From Prevotella sp. (lineage in GTDB: Bacteria > Bacteroidota > Bacteroidia > Bacteroidales > Bacteroidaceae), in NCBI GenBank assembly GCA_017458005.1, contig JAFTGH010000017.1, forward strand, positions 180,516 through 244,515: a stretch of DNA of 64,000 nt, written 5' to 3'. The notes under the pieces are model-generated. The model made no database searches and was not told the DNA's origin. It worked only from the letters and a program-made list of their open reading frames with translations. Position 1 is the first letter of the stretch; every line of letters begins with the position of its first letter. Below are positions 8,650 to 17,847 of the stretch, piece after piece. The position numbers were made by a program, and so were the translations under genes.

Positions 8650-9530
8650 GGTCTCCCAGGCACACATTTGCGAATCATAATCGGAATCGTCTCCACGTGA
8701 GACGATTCTTTTGTTATGGTGACCTTCACCATGCATGCCTTGCTGTTGAGGGGCTTGCTTTGATCGAAGATAAAGTTGCCGATGCTATAATAGATGGGCT
8801 TCCCCTTATATTGCTCGATGGTTTGTAGCGTATGGGTATGATGACAAATCAGGGCATCGACACCTGCGTCTATCAACTGATGTGCCTGTTGGCGTTGTTG
8901 GGGAACGGGTTTTAGGGTGTGCTCGCCTCCCCAGTGCAAGGAGACGATGACGTAACACTGCGGGTCTGCGTCTTTCAGTCGTTGTACCCTTGCCGTCAAA
9001 GAGTCAAGGTCCTCATGGCTGACGGATGTCTTCTCTGGCAGATAGGAAAAATTCTCCAACGGCATCTGCAAGGAGGTCAGCAGGTAGACCTTTCTAGGTG
9101 TGGAGGCTAACAGGACTGGTTGTGCGGCTTCTTGCATGTTCTCTCCTGCTCCTACAGGAGTCATCCCCGCCTCCTCGATATTCCTCTTCGTGTCGGCAAG
9201 TCCTACTCTTCCTTGGTCGACACTATGGTTGTTGGCGAGGTTTAGATGGGTGATACCATGCGCTTTGAGCGCCTGCAACCACTCTGGCTCCGCCCGGAAG
9301 ATATATTGTTTATAAGCAGGCTGCTTGATATTCGTGGCTGGACATTCCAGATTGGCGACAACAAGGTCGCTGCTCTGAAAGACGGAGTCGACGAAAGGAG
9401 AGAACACATAGTCGATACCGCGATGCTCGACGTATTGCCGAACACCGCGGTCGAGTAGTATGTCGCCAGTAAAGGTGATGGATAGTGTGTCACTTGCCAT
9501 CAGCATGGCGAAGAGCAGACTGCTTAACAT
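8646..9530 (-). CDS. CapA-family (PGA_cap) metallophosphatase-like protein
   Basis: This 294-residue protein shows the CapA series: FTGDILLDRGV, ANLECPATN, LNLANNHSVDQG, LHWGGEHT, ICHHTHTLQ and YYSIGNFIFDQ. All are metal-ligand blocks of the calcineurin-like fold seen in poly-gamma-glutamate capsule proteins. The hydrophobic first 14 residues may be a short signal peptide. No capB or capC neighbour is present, so a role in poly-glutamate synthesis is doubtful; a stand-alone periplasmic phosphoesterase is equally possible. The start overlaps the end of the DUF3160 gene by 7 nt, making it the last gene of that operon. Confidence 0.82.
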   Translation of the reverse strand: MLSSLLFAMLMASDTLSITFTGDILLDRGVRQYVEHRGIDYVFSPFVDSVFQSSDLVVANLECPATNIKQPAYKQYIFRAEPEWLQALKAHGITHLNLANNHSVDQGRVGLADTKRNIEEAGMTPVGAGENMQEAAQPVLLASTPRKVYLLTSLQMPLENFSYLPEKTSVSHEDLDSLTARVQRLKDADPQCYVIVSLHWGGEHTLKPVPQQRQQAHQLIDAGVDALICHHTHTLQTIEQYKGKPIYYSIGNFIFDQSKPLNSKACMVKVTITKESSHVETIPIMIRKCVPGRP

Positions 9531-11917
9531 CCCGAACTATAGAAGACATGCTCGTTGTCGAGACTCTTACCGTCCAGTGGTACGATAATCTCCTTCATCC
9601 AGTTGGGAATGCCCAACTCAGGCTGTGTCTCCAGGTTCTGCTGCCATTCCTCATCTGTCAGACGAGGTGTGTCGAGCGCCTCCTGGAACTCACGATAGGA
9701 GAAAACGGCGCCACGGGTCAGATAGAGATAACCATCCATCTCCACAACCACATAGATCTCGTGGACAGGACCTACTGCCTCATAGAGGACGGATTTTTCG
9801 GGGTTGTTGTAGGCATTAGCGGTATAGACATCGGCTACCACGGCAATCTTCTTGTCGGCACCATTCACGTCACTCCACCCCATCAGATACTGGTCGGGTT
9901 CTTTGATGAGGTTCATGGTGATGTTCTCGAAGGTAGAGCCGATAGCCTCTATCTGGCGGTACTCCTGTTCTGACAGGTTCTTGCCAGCAAGTTCTTTCTT
10001 ACTGCAGTTCAACAGGAACTCAGCCTGCTCACGCAGGTCGGTGGCTGCTGTCGTGCCTTTCTCCGTCACGAGGTTGAATTTCTCCAATACCTTCATCGTG
10101 GCATCGATGAGTTCGATAGCCTTCGTCCAGTAAGCGATATTCGGCTCTACATAACCCTTGCTATAAGGCTCGGGGGGACCGCCGCCACCACACTCGGCGC
10201 CCATGGGTTGCTTGGCATAGAGGATGGCGTCATGTTTCAGTTCTGCCCACGAGGCAAGGGCGGTGTTCAGGTTCTTCTTGTCCCATAGTGGTGTCTGCAT
10301 GAACTTCGGATATTGGGCGTTCTTGCTGTTGACATCCTTTAGCGACGCGATCCACTTATTGGAGACGGTCTGGTTCCAGTCAATGGCTCCCATCCGGCTC
10401 TTCATACGGTCGAGGTTACTGGTGAACTTATTCCAGTTCTCCTGTTCCTTGAGTTCCTGGATAAGGATACGCTCAGCCGAAGAGATACCGATAGAGGCAA
10501 GTACATCAAGTCCCTTGGGGACCCCACGCATCGTTGGCTCGTTCTCGTAGTCGACCATCTCCTGCAGCACCTCACCGTCAGGCATATACCGCTGGGGCAT
10601 CAGACAGATCTTATAAGCACTGGAGGCCTGGAACTTCGGTTTGATGATAGACTGTTTCTTAGACAGTTCCTCTAATGCCTTGCGGATAGCCTCAAACTTT
10701 TTCTTGTCAAGGATGAGTTCCCCTAGCGTACTGCCACTCTTCTGCATCTCGGCGTACACCTGCAGGATGCTGACATCATCAGGGGTACCCATCAGGTAGG
10801 TGATAGGTTCTGTCAGGTCTTGATACTGTTTCGTCAGTGACGAGTTGCTGCCAATCGCCTGAGCCAGCAATAATGCCTGCTGCAACTGGTCTTCCTTGTC
10901 AGTGCCGAAGGGTACGTTCTGCAGCCACATCATCGCACGGAAATAGCGTTTCAGCGTCTCGTTACGGGTATAGTGACCACGGGGGCGGTAGATGTTATAG
11001 GTAAACTTCGGCATGTTTTTCTCAGGGACATATCCCAAGAACTCAGAATAGTTGGTCTCGGCAGCATCGACATTGGCAATCTCCTGCTGTACCAAGGCAG
11101 TATATTCTGGGGAAACAGAAAGTATGTCTCCCGTATTCAGCGCATAGGCAATGGCATAGTAGGCGGCGTTATGCGCTGCGGCAGCCTTGATGGTCTTGTC
11201 AGTACTCGTAGAAGCCACCTGCATCATCAGGTCGTAGTTCTGTTTCACAAAACGGGTCACCATCGGGGAGAACTTCTGCTCCTCCGTCTCTTTCAACAGG
11301 CAGTCGAAGAACATATGGAACGCCTGCAGGTAGAGGTCGGTCGTCACGAAACTGGGGAACTGATGGTAGTCATTACGCTCATAGACATGGAAGAGTTGGT
11401 CTTCCTTACCAGGAACGATGGCAAAGCCGTTCTTACCGATGGCGTTGTAGAGCCGTTGGTCGAAGGTCTCCAACTGGAACGGGTTGATGATATTCTCCAT
11501 ATTCACCATCATGCCAGCAGGTGCCACGTTATTCTTGGTCTTCAGGAAATCCTCACGTTTCTTGAGTTTCTGGATGAAAGCCTGTTCGGCAGCAGAGTAT
11601 TTGATAGGGGTTGCATTGCCGCTCTCCTCTTTCCAGAAGCGGTCCTCCATCTTTTGAGTGTACCATGAGGTGGCTCCGAAGATACCGCGCAGGTCACCAT
11701 TCATAAAACAGTAGCCCTGTCGTGCCGATACGGCATTGCGCAGGATGCGTACCTCAGAGATGGAGAGGCTGTTGACATCAATATTGAGGGGCAGTTTCTT
11801 GTTGAGTTGCTCCACGTCAATATGTGCCTTACCAGGAATGATGACTGGATGTGACTCCTGTGCGCCTGCGTTCCAAGCAAGGGCAAGTGTCATCATCGTT
11901 AATAGTAATTTCTTCAT
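9524..11917 (-). CDS. Secreted DUF3160 protein
   Basis: This protein of about 797 residues is recognised by the DUF3160 core FPSFVTTDLYLQAFHMFFD near residue 190 and the long helical remainder. A signal peptide (LLLTMMTLALAWNAGA) indicates export. Near the C-terminal half a glycine/proline stretch (GAECGGGGPPEPYSKG) and the VHEIYVVVEMDGYLYLTRG strand are visible. I start at the ATG at 11917 rather than the upstream TTG. The function of DUF3160 is unknown. It lies between the 171-residue exported protein and capA in one minus-strand operon. Confidence 0.8.
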   Translation of the reverse strand: MKKLLLTMMTLALAWNAGAQESHPVIIPGKAHIDVEQLNKKLPLNIDVNSLSISEVRILRNAVSARQGYCFMNGDLRGIFGATSWYTQKMEDRFWKEESGNATPIKYSAAEQAFIQKLKKREDFLKTKNNVAPAGMMVNMENIINPFQLETFDQRLYNAIGKNGFAIVPGKEDQLFHVYERNDYHQFPSFVTTDLYLQAFHMFFDCLLKETEEQKFSPMVTRFVKQNYDLMMQVASTSTDKTIKAAAAHNAAYYAIAYALNTGDILSVSPEYTALVQQEIANVDAAETNYSEFLGYVPEKNMPKFTYNIYRPRGHYTRNETLKRYFRAMMWLQNVPFGTDKEDQLQQALLLAQAIGSNSSLTKQYQDLTEPITYLMGTPDDVSILQVYAEMQKSGSTLGELILDKKKFEAIRKALEELSKKQSIIKPKFQASSAYKICLMPQRYMPDGEVLQEMVDYENEPTMRGVPKGLDVLASIGISSAERILIQELKEQENWNKFTSNLDRMKSRMGAIDWNQTVSNKWIASLKDVNSKNAQYPKFMQTPLWDKKNLNTALASWAELKHDAILYAKQPMGAECGGGGPPEPYSKGYVEPNIAYWTKAIELIDATMKVLEKFNLVTEKGTTAATDLREQAEFLLNCSKKELAGKNLSEQEYRQIEAIGSTFENITMNLIKEPDQYLMGWSDVNGADKKIAVVADVYTANAYNNPEKSVLYEAVGPVHEIYVVVEMDGYLYLTRGAVFSYREFQEALDTPRLTDEEWQQNLETQPELGIPNWMKEIIVPLDGKSLDNEHVFYSSGC

Positions 11918-11932
11918 AGGCAAAATGGTTTA

Positions 11933-12448
11933 TTAGTCTTGATTGAACATGTTCATTGCTTCTTCTTTCCCGACATTCTTGACAAGAAATCGCTCAAAGC
12001 CCATCCCAAAATGTGCCCAGCGATATTCTGCCACGACATATTTCCCGTCGGTGGTGCGCTCCAGACTCCGTATCTTTCCGTCTGTGAAACGGAAGTCCTC
12101 CAGAATGCCACCTAGTTTGGAGCCCATCCAGAGAGGACGTACCAGTCCATGGTAGTTCTTGAAGATAAAGAGCCTCCGCCCTTTCTCCTGATAGTAACGG
12201 GTACCCTTCACCACGCCCACTATCGCATCGATACTCCCGTCGCTGTCCACGTCACCTGTGCAAAAGCGATAGACAGGGTAGGGCAACATCCATTGGTCAT
12301 TGGTGGAGTCGGTCTGCAGGGTCAACGCATACAATGAGTCGTTTCGCTGTATCAATGAAAAACCTCCGTTCTTCATCTCTTGGCTGGCAGCAGGTGTACT
12401 TGACAATAGCCAACAGCCAAAGACCAACAGCCAAAAATCACCCTTCAC
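11933..12448 (-). CDS. Small exported protein of unknown function with FG-GAP-like Asp motif
   Basis: This 171-residue protein starts at a GTG two bases after the stop of the DUF4369 gene. Its hydrophobic signal sequence FWLLVFGCWLLSS is encoded by a heptamer repeat (12403-12437), and a very similar signal coded by the same repeat occurs at 26576. The motif DVDSDGSIDAIVG resembles the calcium-binding loop of FG-GAP repeats. I do not recognise the family; orthologues probably travel with the DUF3160 gene that follows 15 nt later. Confidence 0.65.
   Translation of the reverse strand: MKGDFWLLVFGCWLLSSTPAASQEMKNGGFSLIQRNDSLYALTLQTDSTNDQWMLPYPVYRFCTGDVDSDGSIDAIVGVVKGTRYYQEKGRRLFIFKNYHGLVRPLWMGSKLGGILEDFRFTDGKIRSLERTTDGKYVVAEYRWAHFGMGFERFLVKNVGKEEAMNMFNQD
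12403..12437. repeat. Heptamer tandem repeat coding a signal peptide
   Basis: The contiguous heptamers ACAATAG, CCAACAG, CCAAAGA, CCAACAG, CCAAAAA (plus strand) code on the minus strand for the hydrophobic core of the small exported protein. A near-identical array lies at 26531-26565. Confidence 0.75.
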
Positions 12449-12450
12449 TC

Positions 12451-13593
12451 TTACAGCAGACTTCTAAGTTCTGCCTCCAGATCCTTTACCTGCATACTCC
12501 TCTTGTAGAGGGCGTTGTCACGAGTGATCAGGAAGTAGTCAGGCAGCCCTTGTATATTATAGGTAATCAGCAACTGTGAGTCGACACCCTCTGGGTCACG
12601 TACATTGATCCAGGGCAGTGCCGCAGTCTGCTGCTTCCAGAAATGCTCGTCGGTATCGAGTGACACCTGATAGATCTCCAAACCTTGCGCATGGTACTTA
12701 TTATATAACTCTCTCAGGAGCAGGATACGCTCTGGCGATTTCTCCAGTCCGAAGAGGTGGAAGTCAAGGAGTACGACCTTACCTTTCAGTTCTGACAGGC
12801 GGCGTTGCTGTCCTTTGTTGTCGGTGAGGGCAATATCTATCAGACCTGTTGCGCCTATCTGGTTGACATCGATAGCCTTTGCCGCATTAGCCTCAGAGAT
12901 ACGGATGTTATTCATGCCCTCTATGGCGATATTATGCAGGTTGGCGCCACGCTCTGAGCCAGGATAGTAGGTGTCCCAACTGGTGGCAACGGCAGCAAAC
13001 ACCTTGATGTCGTCCTTATCTGAGCGGGGATTGAAGATAAGCATATTTCCAAGTGCTTGGAAGAGAGCGAAATAGGAGTACGAGCGGTTGGGCTCTTTCA
13101 GGATGTAGTTCATCTTCACCTCCTGCTTGTAGTCCTGAATCATCTTCAGAATACTGTCGTTCGACTCATCGACACTGAGGTTGTCGTTCTGTTGTACAGC
13201 CATCGCACGTTGTGTCAGGTCTATCTGCTTGAGTGTCAACTCCTTGATCTTCGAGCAGTTGTCAGAACCGCTCACCTCATATTGGGTTGCCATCTGTGGA
13301 TATTGTGCCTTGATGGTCACCGTCTCCGTAGAGTCGATGCTCACATTGATGATCTGGTCACTGATACGCAGACGGTAGAACTCGGGTGCCTCAGTCTGTT
13401 TCTCCGCAAAGGCGAAGGCACCATCCTCATCTAGTTTCACAGAGTCGAGCACGGCAATCTCCTCCAGTCCTACGTTCTCGAAATAGAGCACAGAGTCCTT
13501 GGCATTAGTGATATTGCCTTCCACATGAAACTTTTTCTCGCTACATGAGACCATAGCAAGAACGGCTACAGCCGCAATGATATACTTCTTCAT
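12451..13593 (-). CDS. DUF4369 lipoprotein with thioredoxin-like domain lacking CxxC
   Basis: This protein of about 380 residues starts with the lipobox AVLAMVSC. An N-terminal DUF4369-type beta domain (FHVEGNITNAKDSVLYFENV) is followed by a helical middle and a C-terminal TlpA/thioredoxin-like fold (ALTDNKGQQRRLSELKGKVV onward). Where a redox-active member would have WCxxC, this one reads LLDFHLFGLEKSPERILLL, with no cysteine. It therefore cannot act as an ordinary thiol oxidoreductase and may be a binding or scaffold protein. I use the ATG at 13593, since the -7 box lies at 13621-13628. It heads the four-gene operon ending with capA. Confidence 0.78.
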   Translation of the reverse strand: MKKYIIAAVAVLAMVSCSEKKFHVEGNITNAKDSVLYFENVGLEEIAVLDSVKLDEDGAFAFAEKQTEAPEFYRLRISDQIINVSIDSTETVTIKAQYPQMATQYEVSGSDNCSKIKELTLKQIDLTQRAMAVQQNDNLSVDESNDSILKMIQDYKQEVKMNYILKEPNRSYSYFALFQALGNMLIFNPRSDKDDIKVFAAVATSWDTYYPGSERGANLHNIAIEGMNNIRISEANAAKAIDVNQIGATGLIDIALTDNKGQQRRLSELKGKVVLLDFHLFGLEKSPERILLLRELYNKYHAQGLEIYQVSLDTDEHFWKQQTAALPWINVRDPEGVDSQLLITYNIQGLPDYFLITRDNALYKRSMQVKDLEAELRSLL

Positions 13594-13620
13594 TTCTAAT
13601 AAACGTTTACTATTTGGCTG

Positions 13621-13628
13621 CAAAATTA
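13621..13628 (-). promoter_or_regulatory. -7 element of the DUF4369-to-capA operon, with a -33 TTTG
   Basis: TAATTTTG on the minus strand. A TTTG lies 20 nt further upstream (13649-13652), which is normal Bacteroidetes promoter spacing. The leader is about 20 nt. Confidence 0.65.
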
Positions 13629-13701
13629 TTAATAATTCATCGAATTGCCAAATTTATTTCTTATTTTCAATGATTGATAATGGTCTATGGAAAAAAATAG
13701 T

Positions 13702-13709
13702 TATCTTTG
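13702..13709 (+). promoter_or_regulatory. -7 element of the C1 peptidase gene, nearly leaderless
   Basis: TATCTTTG ending only 7 nt before the ATG at 13717. A transcript starting at the usual distance would have almost no 5' leader. It also decides the start codon, because the upstream ATG at 13687 lies before the promoter element. Confidence 0.65.
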
Positions 13710-13716
13710 CAGGTCG

Positions 13717-14541
13717 ATGAAGAGACTTGTCTATTTTCTTCTTGTCTTTTGCCTCGTCGCCTGCCAAAAGCGTCCGAAAGTGGAATTTACGGATGAGGTG
13801 CGTTTGCCCATGACTCCTGTTAAGGACCAAGGGCATACGGAGTTCTGTTGGGCTTATGCCATGCTTGCCACTATCGAGACGGAGCATATCGCACGAGGTG
13901 ACTCTGTGCACCTGTCTCCTGTCTATATTGAAAGGGTTGTGAGGAGGAAGCACTTGCGTGGGATGGGTTCTACATTGCTGAACGTGATCGGGAAGCATGG
14001 TATCGTCAGTTATGACGCTTATCCCGATACCTCCTATCACAAACTGCCTCGTCCAAAGTGGGTTTTTATGCTTGGGGCACGCTATACGCCATTGGAGTTT
14101 GCCCATAGTGTTTGTGCTCCAGACGAGTATATCGCTGTGACGAGCAACGAGAAATATCCCTATTATAAAGAGGTGGTGCTTGACTTGCCAGACAACTGGG
14201 AGCATAACCGTTTCCTGAATATCCCCAAAGACTCACTGCTTGCCCATGTAGAGCGAGCCATCCGCAACCGCCATGCCGTATGCTGGGAAGGAGATACGGA
14301 CGAGTATGGCTTCTCTTTCGAGGAGGGTATTGCCGACAGTCATTACTGTACCTCTCCGACTGACAATCACTGCATGGCGATTATCGGACTGGCTCGTGAC
14401 CCTCACGATCGGTTGTTCTTTACGATGAAGAACTCATGGGGTACTGCTAATCCCTATCATGGTCTAATGTATATGTCGGCAGAGTACCTGAGGGATAAGA
14501 CAGTAGCCGTCTATATGACACGAGAGGCTTATGGAGAATAG
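13717..14541 (+). CDS. Papain-like (C1) cysteine peptidase lipoprotein
   Basis: This protein of about 274 residues has a lipobox (LLVFCLVAC) in the first 17 residues, so it should be anchored in a periplasmic or outer-membrane leaflet. The active-site residues are all present: Gln and Cys in VKDQGHTEFCWAYAML, His in TDNHCMAIIGLARD and Asn in FTMKNSWGTANPY. The family context suggests the bleomycin hydrolase/C1B branch or a small papain, but it is shorter than PepC. It is transcribed alone and converges on cysS over a shared bidirectional terminator. Substrate unknown. Confidence 0.88.
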   Translation: MKRLVYFLLVFCLVACQKRPKVEFTDEVRLPMTPVKDQGHTEFCWAYAMLATIETEHIARGDSVHLSPVYIERVVRRKHLRGMGSTLLNVIGKHGIVSYDAYPDTSYHKLPRPKWVFMLGARYTPLEFAHSVCAPDEYIAVTSNEKYPYYKEVVLDLPDNWEHNRFLNIPKDSLLAHVERAIRNRHAVCWEGDTDEYGFSFEEGIADSHYCTSPTDNHCMAIIGLARDPHDRLFFTMKNSWGTANPYHGLMYMSAEYLRDKTVAVYMTREAYGE

Positions 14542-14573
14542 AAAAGCCGAGGCAACAAAACCTCGGCTTTTCT
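14540..14573. terminator. Bidirectional terminator between C1 peptidase and cysS
   Basis: A perfect 13-bp stem AGAAAAGCCGAGG/CCTCGGCTTTTCT with an 8-nt loop fills the 33-nt gap between the convergent stop codons. A/T-rich ends on both sides let it serve both strands. Confidence 0.85.
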
Positions 14574-14574
14574 G

Positions 14575-16065
14575 TTATTTATTCAGTCGCCATGTCACTC
14601 CGTCTTTGGTGTCCTTGACCTCAAAGCCGGCAGCAGCAAGTTCATCACGGATCTTGTCAGAGGTAGCCCAGTCCTTATCCGCTTTCGCCTTGGCACGTAG
14701 GTCGAGCACCATATCCACCACCTTACCGAAAGCCTCCTCACGGGCATCACTGCTATCACCTTTCTCCTCTCTGAGTCCGAGTATGTCGAAAGCGAAGAGG
14801 CGCATGGTCTCTGTGAGTTCTTTCAGGCAATCAGCACAGATAGTAGCCTTGTGGTCGACGAGTTTGTTGACCACGGTGCATGCCTCGAAGAGATGGCTGA
14901 TGACCTGTGGGGTGGCAAAGTCGTCATTCATCGCATCATAGCATTTCTGGCGCAATGCTTTCACGATCTTCTCAGTCTCTGCGTCACATTTGTCGCTAGC
15001 CTGTACCCTGTCTAAGTCGCTGATGCCCTGCAACAGTTTCTGCAATCCCTTCTCAGCAGCCTGCAGCGCCTCGTTGGAGAAGTCGACCGTTCCGCGATAG
15101 TGGGCGGAGAGCACGAAGAAGCGGATGGTCATCGCTGTATATGCCTTCTCCAGCAGCGGATGGTTACCCGTAAAGAACTGCTCCAAGGTGATGAAGTTAT
15201 TATACGACTTACCCATCTTCTGTCCATTGATAGTCAGCATGTTGTTGTGCATCCAGTACTTGACTGCTGGATGCCCCATCGATGCGGTAGCCTGTGCGAT
15301 CTCGCACTCATGATGGGGGAAGACAAGGTCCATACCGCCACCATGAATATCAAAGGTCTCTCCTAAATATTTACGACCCATTGCCGTACACTCGCAGTGC
15401 CAGCCAGGGAAGCCGTCAGACCAAGGAGAGGGCCAGCGCATGATATGCTCGGGTTGTGCCTTCTTCCAAAGGGCGAAGTCAGCCTGGTTGTGTTTCTCAC
15501 CCACACCAGCGAGTTCACGGCTCTCGTCCTTGATGTTCTCCAAAGAGCGACCGCTTAGGATTCCATATTTATATTTCTTGTTATATGCCTCGATATCGAA
15601 ATAGATAGAACCGTTCGACTCATAGGCGAAACCATTGTCCAGGATCTGCTGTACCAGTTGCTGCTGCTCGATGATATGTCCTGTGGCATGGGGCTCGATA
15701 GAGGGGGGCAGCACGTTCAGTGCATCCATCGCCTGATGGTAGCGGTTGGTATAGTACTGGGCGATCTCCATTGGCTCCAACTGCTCCAGTCGTGCCTTCT
15801 TGGCTATCTTGTCCTCTCCCTCGTCAGCGTCATGCTCCAAGTGGCCCACATCCGTGATGTTACGGACATAGCGCACCTTATAGCCTAAGTGCTTCAAGTA
15901 GCGGAACACCAAGTCGAAGGTGATGGCGGGACGGGCATGCCCCAGATGTGGATCACCATAGACGGTAGGACCGCAGACATACATGCCCACATGAGGGGCG
16001 CTGATCGGCTCGAAACGCTCTTTCTGGCGTGTCAGCGTATTGTAGATAACCAGTTTTGATTCCAT
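14575..16065 (-). CDS. cysS: Cysteinyl-tRNA synthetase
   Basis: This protein of about 496 residues charges tRNA-Cys. The zinc ligand region begins at [10 protein letters not shown], the HIGH signature is GDPHLGHAR, the [18 protein letters not shown] block is intact and the KMSKS loop reads KMGKSYNN. I start at the second Met (MESKLVIYN), which aligns with the usual family start; an ATG two codons upstream is also possible. A TAAATTTG -7 box lies 22 nt upstream. It is monocistronic, ending at the bidirectional terminator. Confidence 0.96.
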   Translation of the reverse strand: MESKLVIYNTLTRQKERFEPISAPHVGMYVCGPTVYGDPHLGHARPAITFDLVFRYLKHLGYKVRYVRNITDVGHLEHDADEGEDKIAKKARLEQLEPMEIAQYYTNRYHQAMDALNVLPPSIEPHATGHIIEQQQLVQQILDNGFAYESNGSIYFDIEAYNKKYKYGILSGRSLENIKDESRELAGVGEKHNQADFALWKKAQPEHIMRWPSPWSDGFPGWHCECTAMGRKYLGETFDIHGGGMDLVFPHHECEIAQATASMGHPAVKYWMHNNMLTINGQKMGKSYNNFITLEQFFTGNHPLLEKAYTAMTIRFFVLSAHYRGTVDFSNEALQAAEKGLQKLLQGISDLDRVQASDKCDAETEKIVKALRQKCYDAMNDDFATPQVISHLFEACTVVNKLVDHKATICADCLKELTETMRLFAFDILGLREEKGDSSDAREEAFGKVVDMVLDLRAKAKADKDWATSDKIRDELAAAGFEVKDTKDGVTWRLNK

Positions 16066-16087
16066 ACACATAAATTTATTTTGGCTG

Positions 16088-16095
16088 CAAATTTA
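16088..16095 (-). promoter_or_regulatory. -7 element of cysS
   Basis: TAAATTTG on the minus strand, 22 nt before the cysS ATG. It is divergent from the CoA-transferase promoter. Confidence 0.55.
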
Positions 16096-16105
16096 CGAAA
16101 AAATA

Positions 16106-16133
16106 TGCATTATGAACTATGAATTATGAATTA
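16106..16133. repeat. Heptamer tandem repeat in the cysS/CoA-transferase promoter region
   Basis: TGCATTA, TGAACTA, TGAATTA and TGAATTA stand in tandem directly upstream of the TACCTTTG box at 16139, where a -33 element would be expected. Copy-number change would alter promoter spacing. Confidence 0.7.
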
Positions 16134-16138
16134 TTTTG

Positions 16139-16146
16139 TACCTTTG
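16139..16146 (+). promoter_or_regulatory. -7 element of the CoA-transferase gene
   Basis: TACCTTTG ending 29 nt before the ATG at 16176. Confidence 0.65.
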
Positions 16147-16175
16147 CAACCAAAATCATAAAATATTAATAAGGT

Positions 16176-17681
16176 ATGGCTTATACACGTATGACGGCTG
16201 CCGAGGCTGCAGCACTGATTAAGAATGGCGATAATCTCGCTATGAGTGGCTTCACACCTGCTGGTGTGGCAAAGGCTACAACCAAGGAACTGGCAAAGAT
16301 TGCTGTAGCGGAGCATGAGGCTGGACGTGAGTTTAAGGTGGGTATCTTCACAGGTGCCTCTACAGGACAGTCTACTGATGGTGACCTTGCCGCTGCCGGT
16401 GCCATCAAGTATCGTGCTCCTTATACGACCAACCCTGACTTCCGCAAGCATGTGAACATGGGTGAGATTCCCTATAACGACCTGCATCTGAGCCACATGG
16501 CACAGGAGTTGCGCTATGGTTTCTACGGACAGGTCGACTGGGCGATTCTGGAGGTCTGCGACATCGAGGAGGTGGGTAACGACTATCATGTCTATCTGAC
16601 TGCCGCTGGTGGTATCTCTCCCACGGCTGCTCGTCTTGCCAAGCACGTCATCCTGGAACTTAACTCGTTCCATAACCCCAATGCGAAGTATATCCACGAC
16701 GTGTATGAGCCGTTGGATCCTCCTTACCGCAAGCCCATCCCCATCGTGAATGTCAGCGACCGTATCGGTCAGCCCTATGTCTCTATCCCCAAGGATAAGG
16801 TGGTAGGTGTCGTAGAGTGTAACATCCCCGATGAGGCTCGTGCCTTCAAGGACAGCGATCCTGTGACGGATAAGATTGGCTATCTCACCGCAGAGTTCCT
16901 GGTGGAGGAGATGCACAAGGGTCGTATCCCAAAGGAGTTCCTGCCTTTGCAGAGTGGTGTGGGCTCAACGGCTAACGCTATCCTTGGTGCCCTCGGACAG
17001 GATAAACACGTGCCCGACTTCAATATCTATACAGAGGTGTTGCAGGACGCTGTGGTAGAGATGATGCTGAACGGTCGTGTGAAGGATGCATCGGCTTGTT
17101 CTCTGACGGTCTCTAACGACTGTCTGATGCAGGTATATGATAACATGGACCACTTCAAGAATCATCTGACCCTCCGTCAGAGCGAGATTTCCAACAGTCC
17201 AGAGGTCATCCGCCGACTGGGTGTCATCGCTATCAATACCGCTATCGAGTGTGACATCTATGGTAATGCCAACTCCACCCATATCAGTGGTGTGAAGATG
17301 ATGAATGGTATCGGAGGCTCTGGCGACTTCATCCGCAACGCCTACCTGAGCATCTTCACTTGTCCTTCTACAGCGAAGGGTGGGGTCATCTCCAGCATCG
17401 TTCCTTTCGTCAGCCATCAGGATAGTTCTGAGCATGACGTGAACATCATCGTCACAGAACAGGGTATCGCTGACCTGCGTGGTAAGAGTCCCGCCCAGCG
17501 TGCCGAGATTATCATCGAGAACTGTGCGCATCCTGACTACAAGCAGTTGTTGTGGGATTACCTGAAGATTGCGAAGATGGGGCAGACACGCCATAATCTG
17601 CCTGCCGCCTTCGCCATGCATGACACCTTGGCTCGCAAGGGTGACATGCACCTGACAGATTTTGCAGAATATGTAAAATAA
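16176..17681 (+). CDS. Acetyl-CoA hydrolase/transferase (succinyl-CoA:acetate/propionate type)
   Basis: This 501-residue class I CoA-transferase-fold enzyme moves CoA between short acids through a glutamyl-CoA intermediate; the likely catalytic Glu is Glu287 in FNIYTEVLQDAVVEM. GVGSTANAILGALG just before it and the SGVKMMNGIGGSGDF and EQGIADLRGKSP blocks are hallmarks of the AarC/Cat1/ScpC family. In succinate- and propionate-forming Bacteroidales this step links acetate and propionate production. It is monocistronic, with its own promoter and a strong terminator. The CoA donor and acceptor are inferred from the family. Confidence 0.9.
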   Translation: MAYTRMTAAEAAALIKNGDNLAMSGFTPAGVAKATTKELAKIAVAEHEAGREFKVGIFTGASTGQSTDGDLAAAGAIKYRAPYTTNPDFRKHVNMGEIPYNDLHLSHMAQELRYGFYGQVDWAILEVCDIEEVGNDYHVYLTAAGGISPTAARLAKHVILELNSFHNPNAKYIHDVYEPLDPPYRKPIPIVNVSDRIGQPYVSIPKDKVVGVVECNIPDEARAFKDSDPVTDKIGYLTAEFLVEEMHKGRIPKEFLPLQSGVGSTANAILGALGQDKHVPDFNIYTEVLQDAVVEMMLNGRVKDASACSLTVSNDCLMQVYDNMDHFKNHLTLRQSEISNSPEVIRRLGVIAINTAIECDIYGNANSTHISGVKMMNGIGGSGDFIRNAYLSIFTCPSTAKGGVISSIVPFVSHQDSSEHDVNIIVTEQGIADLRGKSPAQRAEIIIENCAHPDYKQLLWDYLKIAKMGQTRHNLPAAFAMHDTLARKGDMHLTDFAEYVK

Positions 17682-17700
17682 ACACCTACGCAATATTGTC

Positions 17701-17735
17701 TGAGGAGGATGAGGCTATCATCCTCCTCATTTTTT
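17701..17735 (+). terminator. Rho-independent terminator of the CoA-transferase gene
   Basis: A perfect 12-bp stem TGAGGAGGATGA/TCATCCTCCTCA with a GGCTA loop, followed by six T residues, starting 19 nt after the stop codon. Confidence 0.9.
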
Positions 17736-17763
17736 GATGTCTCGCCAAATCAAATGAAGCGTT

Positions 17764-17825
17764 CAAACGGGTCGAATGTAAGCCACAAACGACCCGTTTG
17801 TAAGTCACAAGCACATCGCTTTCAG
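17764..17825. repeat. Intergenic inverted repeat with overlapping direct repeat
   Basis: CAAACGGGTCG (17764-17774) and CGACCCGTTTG (17790-17800) form a perfect 11-bp dyad with a 15-nt spacer. GTAAGCCACAA inside the spacer is repeated as GTAAGTCACAA immediately after the second arm. It lies past the terminator and before the SPFH gene end, so it is not needed as a terminator for the CoA-transferase gene. Confidence 0.75.
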
Positions 17826-17847
17826 CATTGATTTGAAGGAATTGACT

